Below are positions 27,894-36,663 of a stretch of 64,000 nt of DNA, piece by piece. Position 1 is the stretch's first letter; every line of letters begins with the position of its first letter. Both the position numbers and the translations under genes were made by a program. This DNA is from Photorhabdus cinerea. GTDB taxonomy: Bacteria > Pseudomonadota > Gammaproteobacteria > Enterobacterales > Enterobacteriaceae. The DNA lies in contig NZ_PUJW01000003.1 of the NCBI RefSeq assembly GCF_011189575.1, forward strand, positions 198,144 to 262,143, given 5' to 3'. The notes beneath the pieces were generated by a model. It saw only the letters and a list, made by a program, of their open reading frames with translations, was not told where the DNA came from and made no database searches.

Positions 27894-28505
27894 ATGAAAC
27901 CATGGCTTATTTTTGGTGCAGGTAGTGGGATTGGACGCCACTTAGTCACTATCGCGTTGCAACAAAAACGCCCCGATCCGCAATTCTCAACAGGCTTGCG
28001 AACTTAGTAAATTAGGTGTCAGGGTGATGCCTGTGATGCAGGAAATGTTGAGAAAACAGTGCAGAATGCAGGCTCAAAAGCAATTGTGTTTTCTACTATT
28101 GGTGGAGTTGATTCAGATCTCCTGGGTAATATGACTATCATTGATGCTATTGAAAAAGCAGGAATAATACGTATGTTACTCGTCACATCAATAGGTTGTG
28201 GAGAAAGCTGGAAAACCCTGTCACCCAGAGCCAAATCATTATTTGGTCAGTCTGTCAGACGTAAATCAATGGCAGAAAGCTACCTTCAGACCAGTTCTCT
28301 AAATTATACAATTATTCGCCCAGGTGAATTAACAGATAAACCGGGAACAGGCCATTGCCAACGATATCAAAATGACATTCATGGTGTGGTCAGTCGCAAA
28401 GATGTTGCACATGAATTGGCAGTAATAGCAGAAGAAGAATTTTCATATCAGCAGATTTATGCCTTGGTTGATCCAGAACTTAAGCCTGATTGGGCTATTG
28501 CATAA
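27894..28505 (+). pseudogene. NAD(P)-binding (NmrA/SDR-like) protein gene, frameshifted
   Basis: A good ribosome binding site (CTGGAG) and ATG at 27894 begin MKPWLIFGAGSGIGRH, a Rossmann GxGxxGxxxG fold. The frame is lost near 27975 and hits TAG at 28008. The continuation IRNSQQACELSKLGVRV lies in a second frame, and from about 28025 the frame GDACDAGNVEKTVQNAG runs open to 28505. So at least two shifts, and some residues seem missing after QQKRP. The intact 148-residue C-terminal frame looks like an NAD(P)H-binding atypical SDR (IIRPGELTD). Confidence 0.75.
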
Positions 28506-28509
28506 TCGA

Positions 28510-28535
28510 ATAACCACGCATTAATGCGTGGTTAT
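28510..28535. terminator. Hairpin between convergent pseudogene and tmaR
   Basis: A perfect 11-bp stem (ATAACCACGCA, 28510-28520, with 28525-28535) and a 4-base loop, between the ends of two convergent genes. The U-tract is poor on both sides. Confidence 0.6.
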
Positions 28536-28545
28536 CTGATGATAT

Positions 28546-28863
28546 TTACTTAAGCTCACCTACTGTCTTAAGCTTTTTGGACAATTCACGGCGCTCTTTG
28601 GAGAGATCCGCATTTTTAATGATGTAATCATCTATACGGTCTTCATAGTCACTACGCATATTCATAATAATGTTCTGGATATCCTCAATTGACATACCCG
28701 GCTTGATGTATTCACTAAGGTTATCAAGCAATAAAACACGTTTCTGATTGTCACGTATTTTCTTTTCATTGTCTGCGATTTCGCGCTGTAACTTATTCTT
28801 ACGACGAAACATACGCACAAACTCCAACACATTCTGAAATGACGGCTTATTTACGTTGTCCAT
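28546..28863 (-). CDS. tmaR: Pole-localizer protein TmaR (YeeX, DUF496)
   Basis: 105 residues (E. coli 109), nearly identical to YeeX/TmaR: SFQNVLEFVRMFRRKNKLQ, then RDNQKRVLLLDNLSEYIKPG and a C-terminal charged coiled coil. In E. coli it clusters at the pole and controls the location and activity of PTS enzyme I. The ATG at 28863 has AGGTAGG before it; the longer frame adds residues unlike the family. In E. coli it is also near sbcB and plaP, so this neighbourhood is partly conserved. Confidence 0.94.
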   Translation of the reverse strand: MDNVNKPSFQNVLEFVRMFRRKNKLQREIADNEKKIRDNQKRVLLLDNLSEYIKPGMSIEDIQNIIMNMRSDYEDRIDDYIIKNADLSKERRELSKKLKTVGELK

Positions 28864-29486
28864 TTTCCTACCTTTATTCAACCTAAACATACAGATTATA
28901 ATCTGATTACACAATACAGGTTAAAGCCATTAATAGACAAGCCAGTTTCTATTCTTTATTGATTTTAATTGGTTACAGAAGCCTGTTAGCCCCTGGCTTT
29001 TTGCTGAAAATTTCATCACATTGATTGTTCGAAAAAAACGGCCTGATACAAATGAATAACAAACAGTCAATCTGTCACTGATAAAAACCCAAGATTTTTT
29101 TCCCTTCCCTTACCACGACAAGATCAAAATATGATGATCGCTACAACTGTTTAAAACCCAAATTATAAATCTATTGGAAGAAAGACTTTTATATTTACAA
29201 GTAACAATTAATTTCGTCCATATTTCATGAAAATGAAAAAATCAAATGAAGAACTATAAAGCTCATTCTCCATTCTTTCAGAAATTATAATCATTTAATA
29301 AATCATCAAAAATCCAATAGAATAAAAATTAATTTCATGAAGTATCATTATTAAAACCTTAAATAAGAGATAAATATCCTCAACAGCATCCTATATAGTT
29401 TTAATATGATCATACCCTGAGACTTTATATAACAAAGCCATTTAAAAAAACAATTCAGATAAAAATTATATCAACCATAAATAAAT
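28864..29486. other. AT-rich intergenic stretch upstream of tmaR, no gene seen
   Basis: About 620 bases without a supportable ORF or RNA. It should hold the tmaR promoter near its left end. Base composition changes to strongly AT-rich toward the tandem repeat, marking the start of the Hcp island. Confidence 0.5.
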
Positions 29487-29491
29487 ATTAG

Positions 29492-29619
29492 TTTATTAGT
29501 TTATTAGTTTATTAGTTTATTAGTTTATTAGTTTATTAGTTTATTAGTTTATTAGTTTATTAGTTTATTAGTTTATTAGTTTATTAGTTTATTAGTTTAT
29601 TAGTTTATTAGTTTATTAG
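29492..29619. repeat. Tandem array of 16 perfect 8-bp units (TTTATTAG)
   Basis: TTTATTAG is repeated 16 times without error (128 bp). A partial unit precedes it (29487-29491) and a seven-base partial unit follows it (29620-29626). The unit length is not a multiple of three and each unit carries stop codons, so the array is not coding. Perfect short-unit arrays of this size change length by slipped-strand mispairing. It ends 131 bases before the ATG of the ORF at 29751. Confidence 0.97.
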
Positions 29620-29750
29620 TTTATTATTTAAATATATCTCTGAAATGACTATATTTGTGATATTCATCTTAATAATAAAATAAAAAATCCCTTATTACTG
29701 AAACAGTATTAAAATTGACGAAAAACATGACGAAGATTAGATTAGGCTAA

Positions 29751-29984
29751 ATGATGAAAAAAATTCCTTTTGATTTAGATGGTTATGAAATTTCCTTTGG
29801 TCATGCACGTAGAACTAAGATTCCAATTATAAAAATAACCCATCCCAAAAATGGCATTTCCATTAGGCCATTCTACAGTGTCAATAGAGAAAATTTGCTT
29901 GAAAGGATTCAGTACGAGACGGGTTTAAGCAACCAATATATTGAATCCATTAATAAGTATTTTCAGGAACTGAATTATCCTTAA
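29751..29984 (+). CDS. Small hypothetical protein
   Basis: 77 residues, not recognised. It begins MMKKIPFDLDGYEISFGHAR and is basic, with no signal peptide or membrane segment. The C-terminal part (RENLLERIQYETGLSNQYIESINKYF) looks helical. A weak ribosome binding site (TTAGG) precedes a double ATG, and a hairpin follows the stop. It stands alone between the octamer array and the end of the Hcp operon, on the opposite strand to that operon. Confidence 0.55.
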   Translation: MMKKIPFDLDGYEISFGHARRTKIPIIKITHPKNGISIRPFYSVNRENLLERIQYETGLSNQYIESINKYFQELNYP

Positions 29985-30000
29985 TAAAAACAAATATAAC

Positions 30001-30024
30001 AGAAGGTTATATCCTTCTATTTTA
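30001..30024 (+). terminator. Hairpin after the small ORF
   Basis: AGAAGG (30001-30006) pairs with CCTTCT (30013-30018), followed by ATTTTAG. A second small hairpin (CCTTGG with CCAAGG) follows at about 30028-30045. Modest terminator candidates. Confidence 0.45.
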
Positions 30025-30190
30025 GTGCCTTGGAAATTACCAAGGTACTGCATATCCGGTTTATTCTGTTTAATAGTTTATTTACTGATGAATCTATATT
30101 TGTAATTAGTTGGTAAAAGAGACAACCTGATATAATACAGTAGGTAATAATCCCTCCCAATATTTCTATCGCTTATATCTTTATTAACGC

Positions 30191-30421
30191 TTACTGAAAC
30201 AATTGGCATTTTTCTTTTATTTTTTCTGTTATATAGTAAAAGAAAACAGAAAATGCCAAGCATGTACCTGCAACTATCGCATACTGATATCGATTTTCTA
30301 ATGTTGACATCAAGGTAAAATAAACTAATCCCATAACTGAAAATACACACACCGCACCAATTATCCCTTGAGTTATATGCATCACGATTCTCATCAATAC
30401 ACTTATTATCGTCATCATCAT
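30191..30421 (-). CDS. Small two-helix membrane protein, candidate immunity protein
   Basis: 76 residues with two predicted membrane segments (about residues 17-38 and 46-63) and a basic C-terminus (EKIKEKCQ). Its ATG overlaps the stop of the upstream 215-residue gene by four bases (ATGA), which points to coupled translation. A small membrane protein directly after a candidate membrane-active toxin is the usual shape of an immunity gene, but no sequence family is recognised. A competing 134-residue frame (30078-30482) lacks this logic. Confidence 0.6.
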   Translation of the reverse strand: MMMTIISVLMRIVMHITQGIIGAVCVFSVMGLVYFTLMSTLENRYQYAIVAGTCLAFSVFFYYITEKIKEKCQLFQ

Positions 30422-31065
30422 TTATCCAGTCCTGCGGAGAATTCATTAAATATCTCATTAAATAAACCACGATCTTCTTCATACGCCTCTAATGCTCTGA
30501 CATATGACTCCATTTTACTCTCAACCAAAAAATAGAGTAAATCCAAGTTACCTTCTCGCCTTAATAACATATATAAGTTCGGGTTTGTTTGAGCTAACTC
30601 CCTAGAAGTATAGATCGCCCTGGATACCGACGCCCCAAGCCCCAAAACTGTAGTAAATACTAGAGAACCACCCAATTTCGCAAACCATTTTGTGCCGAAA
30701 AAAGCACCGAGCTGTCCGTTAAAGATGACATATTTTGCAACAATACCTCCAAATATTTTCCCAACTTTCGTTTCGATTAATCGTTGTTTTTGCTCTTCAC
30801 TCAGTTTACCTAAGTAATCCTCAAAAATAATCTGAATCACCCTTTCAAGATTATTAAGCGTAATTGCTTCTGATTTTATTAATCCAACAAAACGATATTT
30901 GTCATTTTCATTATCCCATCGATGGTCAGTATCAAGATAATCATAACCGAGGTGATAAAAATCCACCGGGATATCCAATACTCCCTCAGAAAACCCAGTA
31001 AGCCAGCTACTGTCATCGTTAATAGTCGAAACCATTTTTTCAGCAATTTCTTTAGCTCCGTCCAT
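30418..31065 (-). CDS. Candidate Hcp-linked membrane-active effector (unknown family)
   Basis: 215 residues. The centre (about 103-150) is a Gly-rich hydrophobic stretch with glycine-zipper-like spacing (GKIFGGIVAKYV, GQLGAFFGTKWF, LGGSLVFTTVLGLGASV), flanked by acidic and helical ends. This pattern is seen in membrane-inserting toxins. No catalytic motif and no signal peptide. Its ATG shares one base with the hcp stop (TAATG) and its stop overlaps the next gene. Position directly after hcp suggests a cargo effector. This is inferred from architecture; it may instead be an accessory protein. Confidence 0.6.
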   Translation of the reverse strand: MDGAKEIAEKMVSTINDDSSWLTGFSEGVLDIPVDFYHLGYDYLDTDHRWDNENDKYRFVGLIKSEAITLNNLERVIQIIFEDYLGKLSEEQKQRLIETKVGKIFGGIVAKYVIFNGQLGAFFGTKWFAKLGGSLVFTTVLGLGASVSRAIYTSRELAQTNPNLYMLLRREGNLDLLYFLVESKMESYVRALEAYEEDRGLFNEIFNEFSAGLDK

Positions 31066-31544
31066 TAAAAAATCCTTTCATCCCAAATGCTATACGCACC
31101 CGTTGAACACGCCACGTTATTCCAAGTAATATTAGTATATACCATCGAAATAATTTCCTGTGGCATCATATGATTACTGGTTAATGAATGTGGGTGGTCT
31201 GATTTTAAACTAACAATATACGCTTGCCCAAGACGAATTGTATAGTAAAGCTCAAGTCCACCATTTTCGCTGGTACGGTAAGACTCAAGAAAACACTCTA
31301 ACCTTTCGTTATCATCCAAGCTTTTCGCTAATAAAGGAGAAGCTTTATCAATAGGTTTAGTGATAATTACCGGCTGATGTGAAACATTTTGTTTGCGAGT
31401 CATAAGATGTTGCAGACTATAGACGAAGATCTGATCCTCGTGCCCATTTTGCGCTTTGATACCTATTGAGTCTCTTCTGCCACAACCCGCAGAAATTAAC
31501 CCTTGGTTTTGACCTTTAACCGTTAAATAAATTAAATTTGACAT
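31065..31544 (-). CDS. hcp: Hcp-family type VI secretion tube protein, orphan
   Basis: 159 residues of the Hcp1 family. Recognisable features: SNLIYLTVKGQNQGLISAGC at the start, HEDQIFVYSLQHLMTRKQNVSHQP, the conserved ITKPIDKASPLLAKSL, and a C-terminal ITWNN. Hcp forms hexameric rings that make the inner tube and carries small effectors in its lumen. The ATG at 31544 gives the family start; a GTG two codons upstream is possible. No other type VI gene is in the window, so this is an orphan hcp. It heads a three-gene operon with overlapping ends. Confidence 0.88.
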   Translation of the reverse strand: MSNLIYLTVKGQNQGLISAGCGRRDSIGIKAQNGHEDQIFVYSLQHLMTRKQNVSHQPVIITKPIDKASPLLAKSLDDNERLECFLESYRTSENGGLELYYTIRLGQAYIVSLKSDHPHSLTSNHMMPQEIISMVYTNITWNNVACSTGAYSIWDERIF

Positions 31545-31837
31545 ATTCACTTCATTTATCTTTTCAATACTTCAATGCATGTTGCAGTAGGCAGATCAAT
31601 ATTGTCAAGGATAAATGGTCTAAAAACATACAATCATTTATTACAAGCCCCAAAAACGTTAATAACTGACATCCCATCGTGGCGCAGAAAATAGGAAGAT
31701 ATGGATATGATATTGCAATCGCATGGATTCTCTAAGATAGTAAGCAATAATTACTCATATTTCTGGAAAAAATATTATTCCCTTCTCTAAAAAAACAGAA
31801 GAAACAAATAATTAACATGATTGGACATTGAACAACA
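31545..31837. other. Divergent promoter region hcp / sbcB
   Basis: About 290 bases between divergent genes. AT-rich, with no ORF. Promoters for both directions must be here; I cannot assign them with confidence. Confidence 0.5.
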
Positions 31838-33268
31838 GTGAAAAACAGCAGCGAACAACCCACTTTCTACATTCATGACTATGAAACTTTCGGTAAACAT
31901 CCCGCATTAGACAGACCTGCTCAGTTTGCCGGTGTCCGCACTGATATGGATTTCAATATTATTGAAGAGCCGTTAGTTATTTACTGTTCACCTGCCGATG
32001 ATTATCTCCCTCAACCAGAAGCGGTCATGATTACCGGCATTACACCTCAGATTGCATTGGAAAAAGGTGTCAACGAAGCGGAATTTGCCCGACAAATTCA
32101 TAATGTATTCAGTGTGCCTAACAGTTGTATCCTCGGTTATAACAATATCCGGTTTGATGATGAAGTCAGCCGGAATATTTTTTACCGCAATTTTTATGAC
32201 CCATACGCTTATAGCTGGCAAAAAGGTAATTCCCGTTGGGATTTACTTGATGTATTGCGTGCCTGTTATGCCCTGCGCCCCGAAGGTATTATCTGGCCCG
32301 AAAATGACGATGGTCTGCCCAGCTTTAAACTGGAGCACCTGACCAAGGCAAATGGTATTGAGCATTCACATGCTCACGATGCTATGTCCGATGTTTACGC
32401 CACAATTGCAATGGCAAAATTGCTTAAAGCGGCACAACCGCGGATGTTCAATTATTTCTTTCAGCTAAGAAATAAACAGAAAATCAGCAATCTCATCGAT
32501 ATCCCACAAATGAAACCACTGGTTCATGTTTCCGGGATGTTTGGCGCTGCCCGTAGCAATACCAGTTTGGTAGCTCCTCTTGCATGGCATCCGATAAACC
32601 AAAATGCCGTTATCATGTGCGATCTGGCTGGAGATATTTCACCATTGCTGGAACTGGATGCAGATGCTTTACGTGAACGTTTGTATACCCGCCATGATGA
32701 ATTGCTGCCAGATCAGCCACCAGTCCCTGTTAAGCTGGTCCATATTAATAAGTGCCCGATAATCGCACCTGATAATACCTTACGAACAGAAGACGCTGAA
32801 CGTCTTGGGTTAGATCGTGATTATTGTGAGAAAAATCTGGCTATCCTACGCAATAATCCACAAATCAGAGAAAAAGTTGTCGAACTGTTTGTTCAGGCTG
32901 AATCTTTCCCTGAATCAGATAATGTTGACGCTAAGCTGTATGACGGTTTCTTTAGTAATGCAGATAAAGCAGCAATGAATATTATCCGTGAAACACTACC
33001 GCAGAATTTACCTGCTTTAGACCTGACTTTCCAGGACCCGCGCATTAAAACGCTATTATTCCGCTATCGTGCCAAAAATTACCCTTCTACTCTGACTTAT
33101 GATGAACAACAGAGCTGGCTACGCCATCGTCAAGATGCATTAACCCAAGATAAGCTTAGTGAATATATCTTTATCATTGAACAGCTCTTTATTGAATACC
33201 AAAGCAATGAAGAAAAATGCCGCCAACTTAAGGCCCTGATGGAATATGCAGTGAAACTGGCTGGATAA
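31838..33268 (+). CDS. sbcB: Exodeoxyribonuclease I
   Basis: 476 residues (E. coli 475). 3'-5' single-strand DNA exonuclease in recombination and mismatch repair. The DnaQ-type metal motifs are present: HDYETFG near residue 11, and the HDAMSDVYAT box near 180. The C-terminal SH3-like and helical parts align along the whole length. The start is GTG: the preceding in-frame ATG is cut off by a TGA. Confidence 0.97.
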   Translation: MKNSSEQPTFYIHDYETFGKHPALDRPAQFAGVRTDMDFNIIEEPLVIYCSPADDYLPQPEAVMITGITPQIALEKGVNEAEFARQIHNVFSVPNSCILGYNNIRFDDEVSRNIFYRNFYDPYAYSWQKGNSRWDLLDVLRACYALRPEGIIWPENDDGLPSFKLEHLTKANGIEHSHAHDAMSDVYATIAMAKLLKAAQPRMFNYFFQLRNKQKISNLIDIPQMKPLVHVSGMFGAARSNTSLVAPLAWHPINQNAVIMCDLAGDISPLLELDADALRERLYTRHDELLPDQPPVPVKLVHINKCPIIAPDNTLRTEDAERLGLDRDYCEKNLAILRNNPQIREKVVELFVQAESFPESDNVDAKLYDGFFSNADKAAMNIIRETLPQNLPALDLTFQDPRIKTLLFRYRAKNYPSTLTYDEQQSWLRHRQDALTQDKLSEYIFIIEQLFIEYQSNEEKCRQLKALMEYAVKLAG

Positions 33269-33277
33269 TCATAGAAC

Positions 33278-33302
33278 GGCGAGTCATATATGCTCGCCTT
33301 CT
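33278..33302 (+). terminator. Hairpin after sbcB
   Basis: GGCGAG (33278-33283) pairs with CTCGCC (33293-33298) and is followed by TTCTTCC. It lies 9 bases after the sbcB stop. Confidence 0.5.
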
Positions 33303-33370
33303 TCCTAAATGGGGTAATGCTTACAGACTCACATCTTCTTAGTACTGCCATGATGTTGAGAATACTGGCA

Positions 33371-35086
33371 TTAAGATTCTTCCCCCCAATTTTTCAGCTT
33401 AGACGTTTTCCCAACTCCTGGATTGAGAGTATTAGTAGGATCAGTCATCCGATAGAAATTCTTCAGCTGAGGCTTAGCTTGATATTGATGGCCCACATTA
33501 TGTTCTGCGGGATATTCTGCACCACGCTGATCAAGGAGCTCTATCATTCTTTCTTTTAGTGCATGTATATCCACGCCCTTTTTTACAATGTAATCATGAT
33601 GGAATACATGGCACATAAAATGCCCGCAATAAAGTTTATGCACTAATACATCATCAACTTCTGGCGGTAACTGCTCAAACCATTTTCGATCATTACGACG
33701 CAGAGCGATATCAAGCGAGAGGATATTTTCCACTTCGTTACTGTGTACAGCTTGATAACGGATCGCTGCGCCGGCAGCGGAAAAACGATGCAGGAATGCT
33801 TTAGCTCCTTCTTCCGGCGTACAGGCAAAGAATGCCCCCTCTGCTTGGCTGAAATAACTCTTTAGCCAATTTCTAGCTTCCTCAACCCCATCACCTGACA
33901 TCTTTAATATCAAATGGTGCTCAAAGCGATTTCGATATTCTTTCAAACGCCTAGGTAAGTGGGAAGGAAATAAACGACCCAATCCTTGCATCATGCGATC
34001 GATAAGATGGGAAGGTAAAAATGGAACCTTATTGAGAATAGCGTCCATTCGCCCTTTCAACGTAAAATAGGTCGGCATTTTATCAGTACCAAGCTTATCA
34101 ATCATGATAAAAGCATCTTTACCGTAAATTTCTGCGATATCGAAAATATCCCGATGCATATATTCACCCGCCACCGGCAAATTACGGAAATTGGCTAATA
34201 TATGGCGACGCAATTCTGTCAACACGTCAGTGTGGTTGGTACCGATATAAAATACCTGAGACAAAGATTCTGCTGGAAAAGTATCAAGTCGGACAGCAAA
34301 CACGACCAACTTACCTGCACAACCCGACGCTTCGAACAAACGACGTTCATCAGAGTTGAAACGAGATGGTGTATCGGCATCTACGTCACGCACACGTTGG
34401 GCATACTCATAATCAGATGCTTTACGCTGACCTTGTTCTATATCTTGGTCACTATAACGCTGTTCTTCCAAACAAGAGAGGATCTCTTCCGGTGTTTCTC
34501 CCAAGTAGATACCCAGATGATTAATCAATTCTGGCTTACCGTTCTTGTTCACTCGCCCATATAACGCCATTTCAGTGTAGGCGGGACCACGATGAACCAG
34601 AGAACCGCCTGAATTATTACAGATACCACCAATCACAGATGCACCAATGCAAGAAGAACCGATGACCGAATGAGGTTCACGTCCCAGCGGTTTTAACGCA
34701 CGTTCGAGTTGCCACAATGTGCTGCCCGGCAGTGCTACTACCTGGTTACACTGTTTCAGGATTTGGATCTTATTCATGCGCAGCGTGCTGATGATCACTA
34801 TGTCGCGGTCGTAATCCTTACCGCTCGGAGTAGAACCTTCGGTCACACCGGTATTAGCCGCCTGCATCAAGATGATCTTATCCGCTTCAACACAGGCTTT
34901 AAACACACACCACTGTTCTATCAGAGATCCGGGAAATATTACAGCCAAGGCATCGCCTTGACCCGAGCGAAAACCTTTACGGTAGCGTTCAGTTTTATGG
35001 GGAGCAGTCAGGATATGAGACTTACCAACAATATTAGTCAGTGTAGTAATGAATTGCTGATTTTGAGAGGTCTTTGCATCATTCAT
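33371..35086 (-). CDS. dld: Quinone-dependent D-lactate dehydrogenase
   Basis: 571 residues, as in E. coli. Peripheral membrane FAD enzyme that oxidises D-lactate to pyruvate and feeds quinone. The FAD-binding stretch (ILMQAANTGVTEGSTPSG, IGSSCIGASVIGGICNNSGG) and the C-terminal membrane-binding domain (AFLHRFSAAGAAIRYQA, AEYPAEHNVGH) match closely. A good ribosome binding site (AAGGAAGAG) supports the ATG. It is convergent with sbcB and downstream of plaP, from which a terminator separates it. Confidence 0.97.
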   Translation of the reverse strand: MNDAKTSQNQQFITTLTNIVGKSHILTAPHKTERYRKGFRSGQGDALAVIFPGSLIEQWCVFKACVEADKIILMQAANTGVTEGSTPSGKDYDRDIVIISTLRMNKIQILKQCNQVVALPGSTLWQLERALKPLGREPHSVIGSSCIGASVIGGICNNSGGSLVHRGPAYTEMALYGRVNKNGKPELINHLGIYLGETPEEILSCLEEQRYSDQDIEQGQRKASDYEYAQRVRDVDADTPSRFNSDERRLFEASGCAGKLVVFAVRLDTFPAESLSQVFYIGTNHTDVLTELRRHILANFRNLPVAGEYMHRDIFDIAEIYGKDAFIMIDKLGTDKMPTYFTLKGRMDAILNKVPFLPSHLIDRMMQGLGRLFPSHLPRRLKEYRNRFEHHLILKMSGDGVEEARNWLKSYFSQAEGAFFACTPEEGAKAFLHRFSAAGAAIRYQAVHSNEVENILSLDIALRRNDRKWFEQLPPEVDDVLVHKLYCGHFMCHVFHHDYIVKKGVDIHALKERMIELLDQRGAEYPAEHNVGHQYQAKPQLKNFYRMTDPTNTLNPGVGKTSKLKNWGEES

Positions 35087-35232
35087 AGACTCTTCCTTAA
35101 TAGTATAATTACCTCTCAGAGCATAGATTGTTTTTCTCTATTTACCGCCGGAATTTTTCTTATCTGCAAGCTACCTCGCTGTTTTCTTTCCTAAGATCCT
35201 TCTTCTGCATTATTACGACAAACTGGAAACAT

Positions 35233-35263
35233 GATAAAAAAACGGCACCATTGGTACCGTTTT
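35233..35263 (-). terminator. Terminator after plaP
   Basis: An 11-bp stem (35239-35249 with 35253-35263) with one G-U pair on the minus strand, followed by TTTTTTTATC. It starts 18 bases after the plaP stop. Confidence 0.85.
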
Positions 35264-35280
35264 CTTTTTCAAACCGGATA

Positions 35281-36663
35281 CTAAATCATTTCAGAACACT
35301 GAGGCATCGGCTGACGGAAACGACGGGTCAGGAATACCATATAAACCAGACCAATTGCTCCCCAGGTTAAACCCAACTCCATAGAGCTTTGTTCCAAGTT
35401 CATCCACAACACCCCAACAGTGCAGGCACCAATCACAGGCAATACCAGGAAGTTGATTGTATCTTTCAATGTACGGTTACGACGTTCACGGATATAGAAC
35501 TGAGAAATAACCGATAAGTTTACAAAGGTGAACGCTATCAGCGCACCAAAGTTAATCAGAGCCGTTGCAGTCACCAAATCAAAGGTAATAGCAGACAGTG
35601 CTACGATACCTACCAACAATACGTTGATTGCCGGAGTCCGCCATTTTGGATGAACATAGCCAAATATTTTCTCAGGAAATACGCCATCGCGCCCCATGAC
35701 ATAGAGCAAACGCGAAACACCTGCGTGGGATGCCATACCAGAGGCCAAAACAGTGACACAAGAGAACACCAGAATAATGGACTGGAATAAAGTCCCCGCT
35801 ACATACAGCATAATTTCTGGCTGAGATTCATCCGGATTCTTGAACCGGGAGATATCAGGAAAATAGAGCTGTAAGAAATAAGAAACTATAATAAAGATAA
35901 CGCCACCGATTAATGCTGTCAGGAAGATCGCTTTCGGGATCACTTTGCCTGCATTCGGCGTCTCTTCGGACAACGAACTGATGCCATCAAACCCAAGGAA
36001 TGAAAAACACAAAATCGTTGCCCCAGTAATCATCGGGATTAAATGGGCATCTTCAGAGGCAAAAGGTCTTACACTCCATAAAGTTCCCGCGCCTTCCCCA
36101 TTGTATACGCCGTGGATCAACAAACCCACAAATACCACCATTATTGCAACCTGAACAATAACAATGCCGGTGTTGAGATTAGCAACAACGTTGATACCAC
36201 GCAGGTTAAAGGCTGTCATCAATAATGCCAAACCCACAACGAATATCCATGGCTCTACACCAGGAAAGATGGCCTGAAGATAAATTTTCGCCAACAAGAT
36301 GTTAATCATCGGCATGAACAGATAGTCCAGTAGCGACGACCAACCCACCATAAAGCCAACATGTGGGCTTATGGATTTTTGTGCATAAGTATATGCAGAC
36401 CCAGCAGATGGGAAGCGTTTTACTAATTTCCCATAGCTTAAGGCAGTAAACAAAATTGCGATCAAAGCAATAGCATAAGATGTCGCTACATGACCGTCAG
36501 TCAAACCAGAAACAATGCCGAAAGTATCAAAGATGGTCATCGGTTGCAGATAAGCAAGACCCATCATCACCACCTGAACTAAGGTCAGTGTTTTTCTGAG
36601 TTGAACACGATTGTTCGCACCAGTTTGGTTGGTGCCAATTGAGATTGCAGTATTATGCGACAT
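35281..36663 (-). CDS. plaP: Putrescine importer PlaP (APC superfamily)
   Basis: 460 residues with about 12 membrane segments, very close to E. coli PlaP/YeeF (RKTLTLVQVVMMGLAYLQP, FDTFGIVSGLTDGHV, GFDGISSLSEET). PlaP imports putrescine using proton motive force. The ATG at 36663 has a strong GGGAGG site. A 69-codon ORF upstream with its own ribosome binding site overlaps the start. sbcB and tmaR are nearby as in E. coli, although dld is an addition. Confidence 0.94.
   Translation of the reverse strand: MSHNTAISIGTNQTGANNRVQLRKTLTLVQVVMMGLAYLQPMTIFDTFGIVSGLTDGHVATSYAIALIAILFTALSYGKLVKRFPSAGSAYTYAQKSISPHVGFMVGWSSLLDYLFMPMINILLAKIYLQAIFPGVEPWIFVVGLALLMTAFNLRGINVVANLNTGIVIVQVAIMVVFVGLLIHGVYNGEGAGTLWSVRPFASEDAHLIPMITGATILCFSFLGFDGISSLSEETPNAGKVIPKAIFLTALIGGVIFIIVSYFLQLYFPDISRFKNPDESQPEIMLYVAGTLFQSIILVFSCVTVLASGMASHAGVSRLLYVMGRDGVFPEKIFGYVHPKWRTPAINVLLVGIVALSAITFDLVTATALINFGALIAFTFVNLSVISQFYIRERRNRTLKDTINFLVLPVIGACTVGVLWMNLEQSSMELGLTWGAIGLVYMVFLTRRFRQPMPQCSEMI

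Noticed and set aside
29487..29626. Possible CRISPR array
   Set aside because: The units are 8 bp and contiguous, with no spacers and no cas genes.
30078..30482. 134-residue minus-strand frame overlapping the candidate immunity gene
   Set aside because: It overlaps the end of the 215-residue gene by 65 bases, has no membrane pattern and an odd Asp/Asn-rich composition. The 76-residue frame has the ATGA overlap and two clear membrane segments.
34709..35194. 161-residue plus-strand frame opposite dld
   Set aside because: Antisense shadow of a complete, well-conserved gene.
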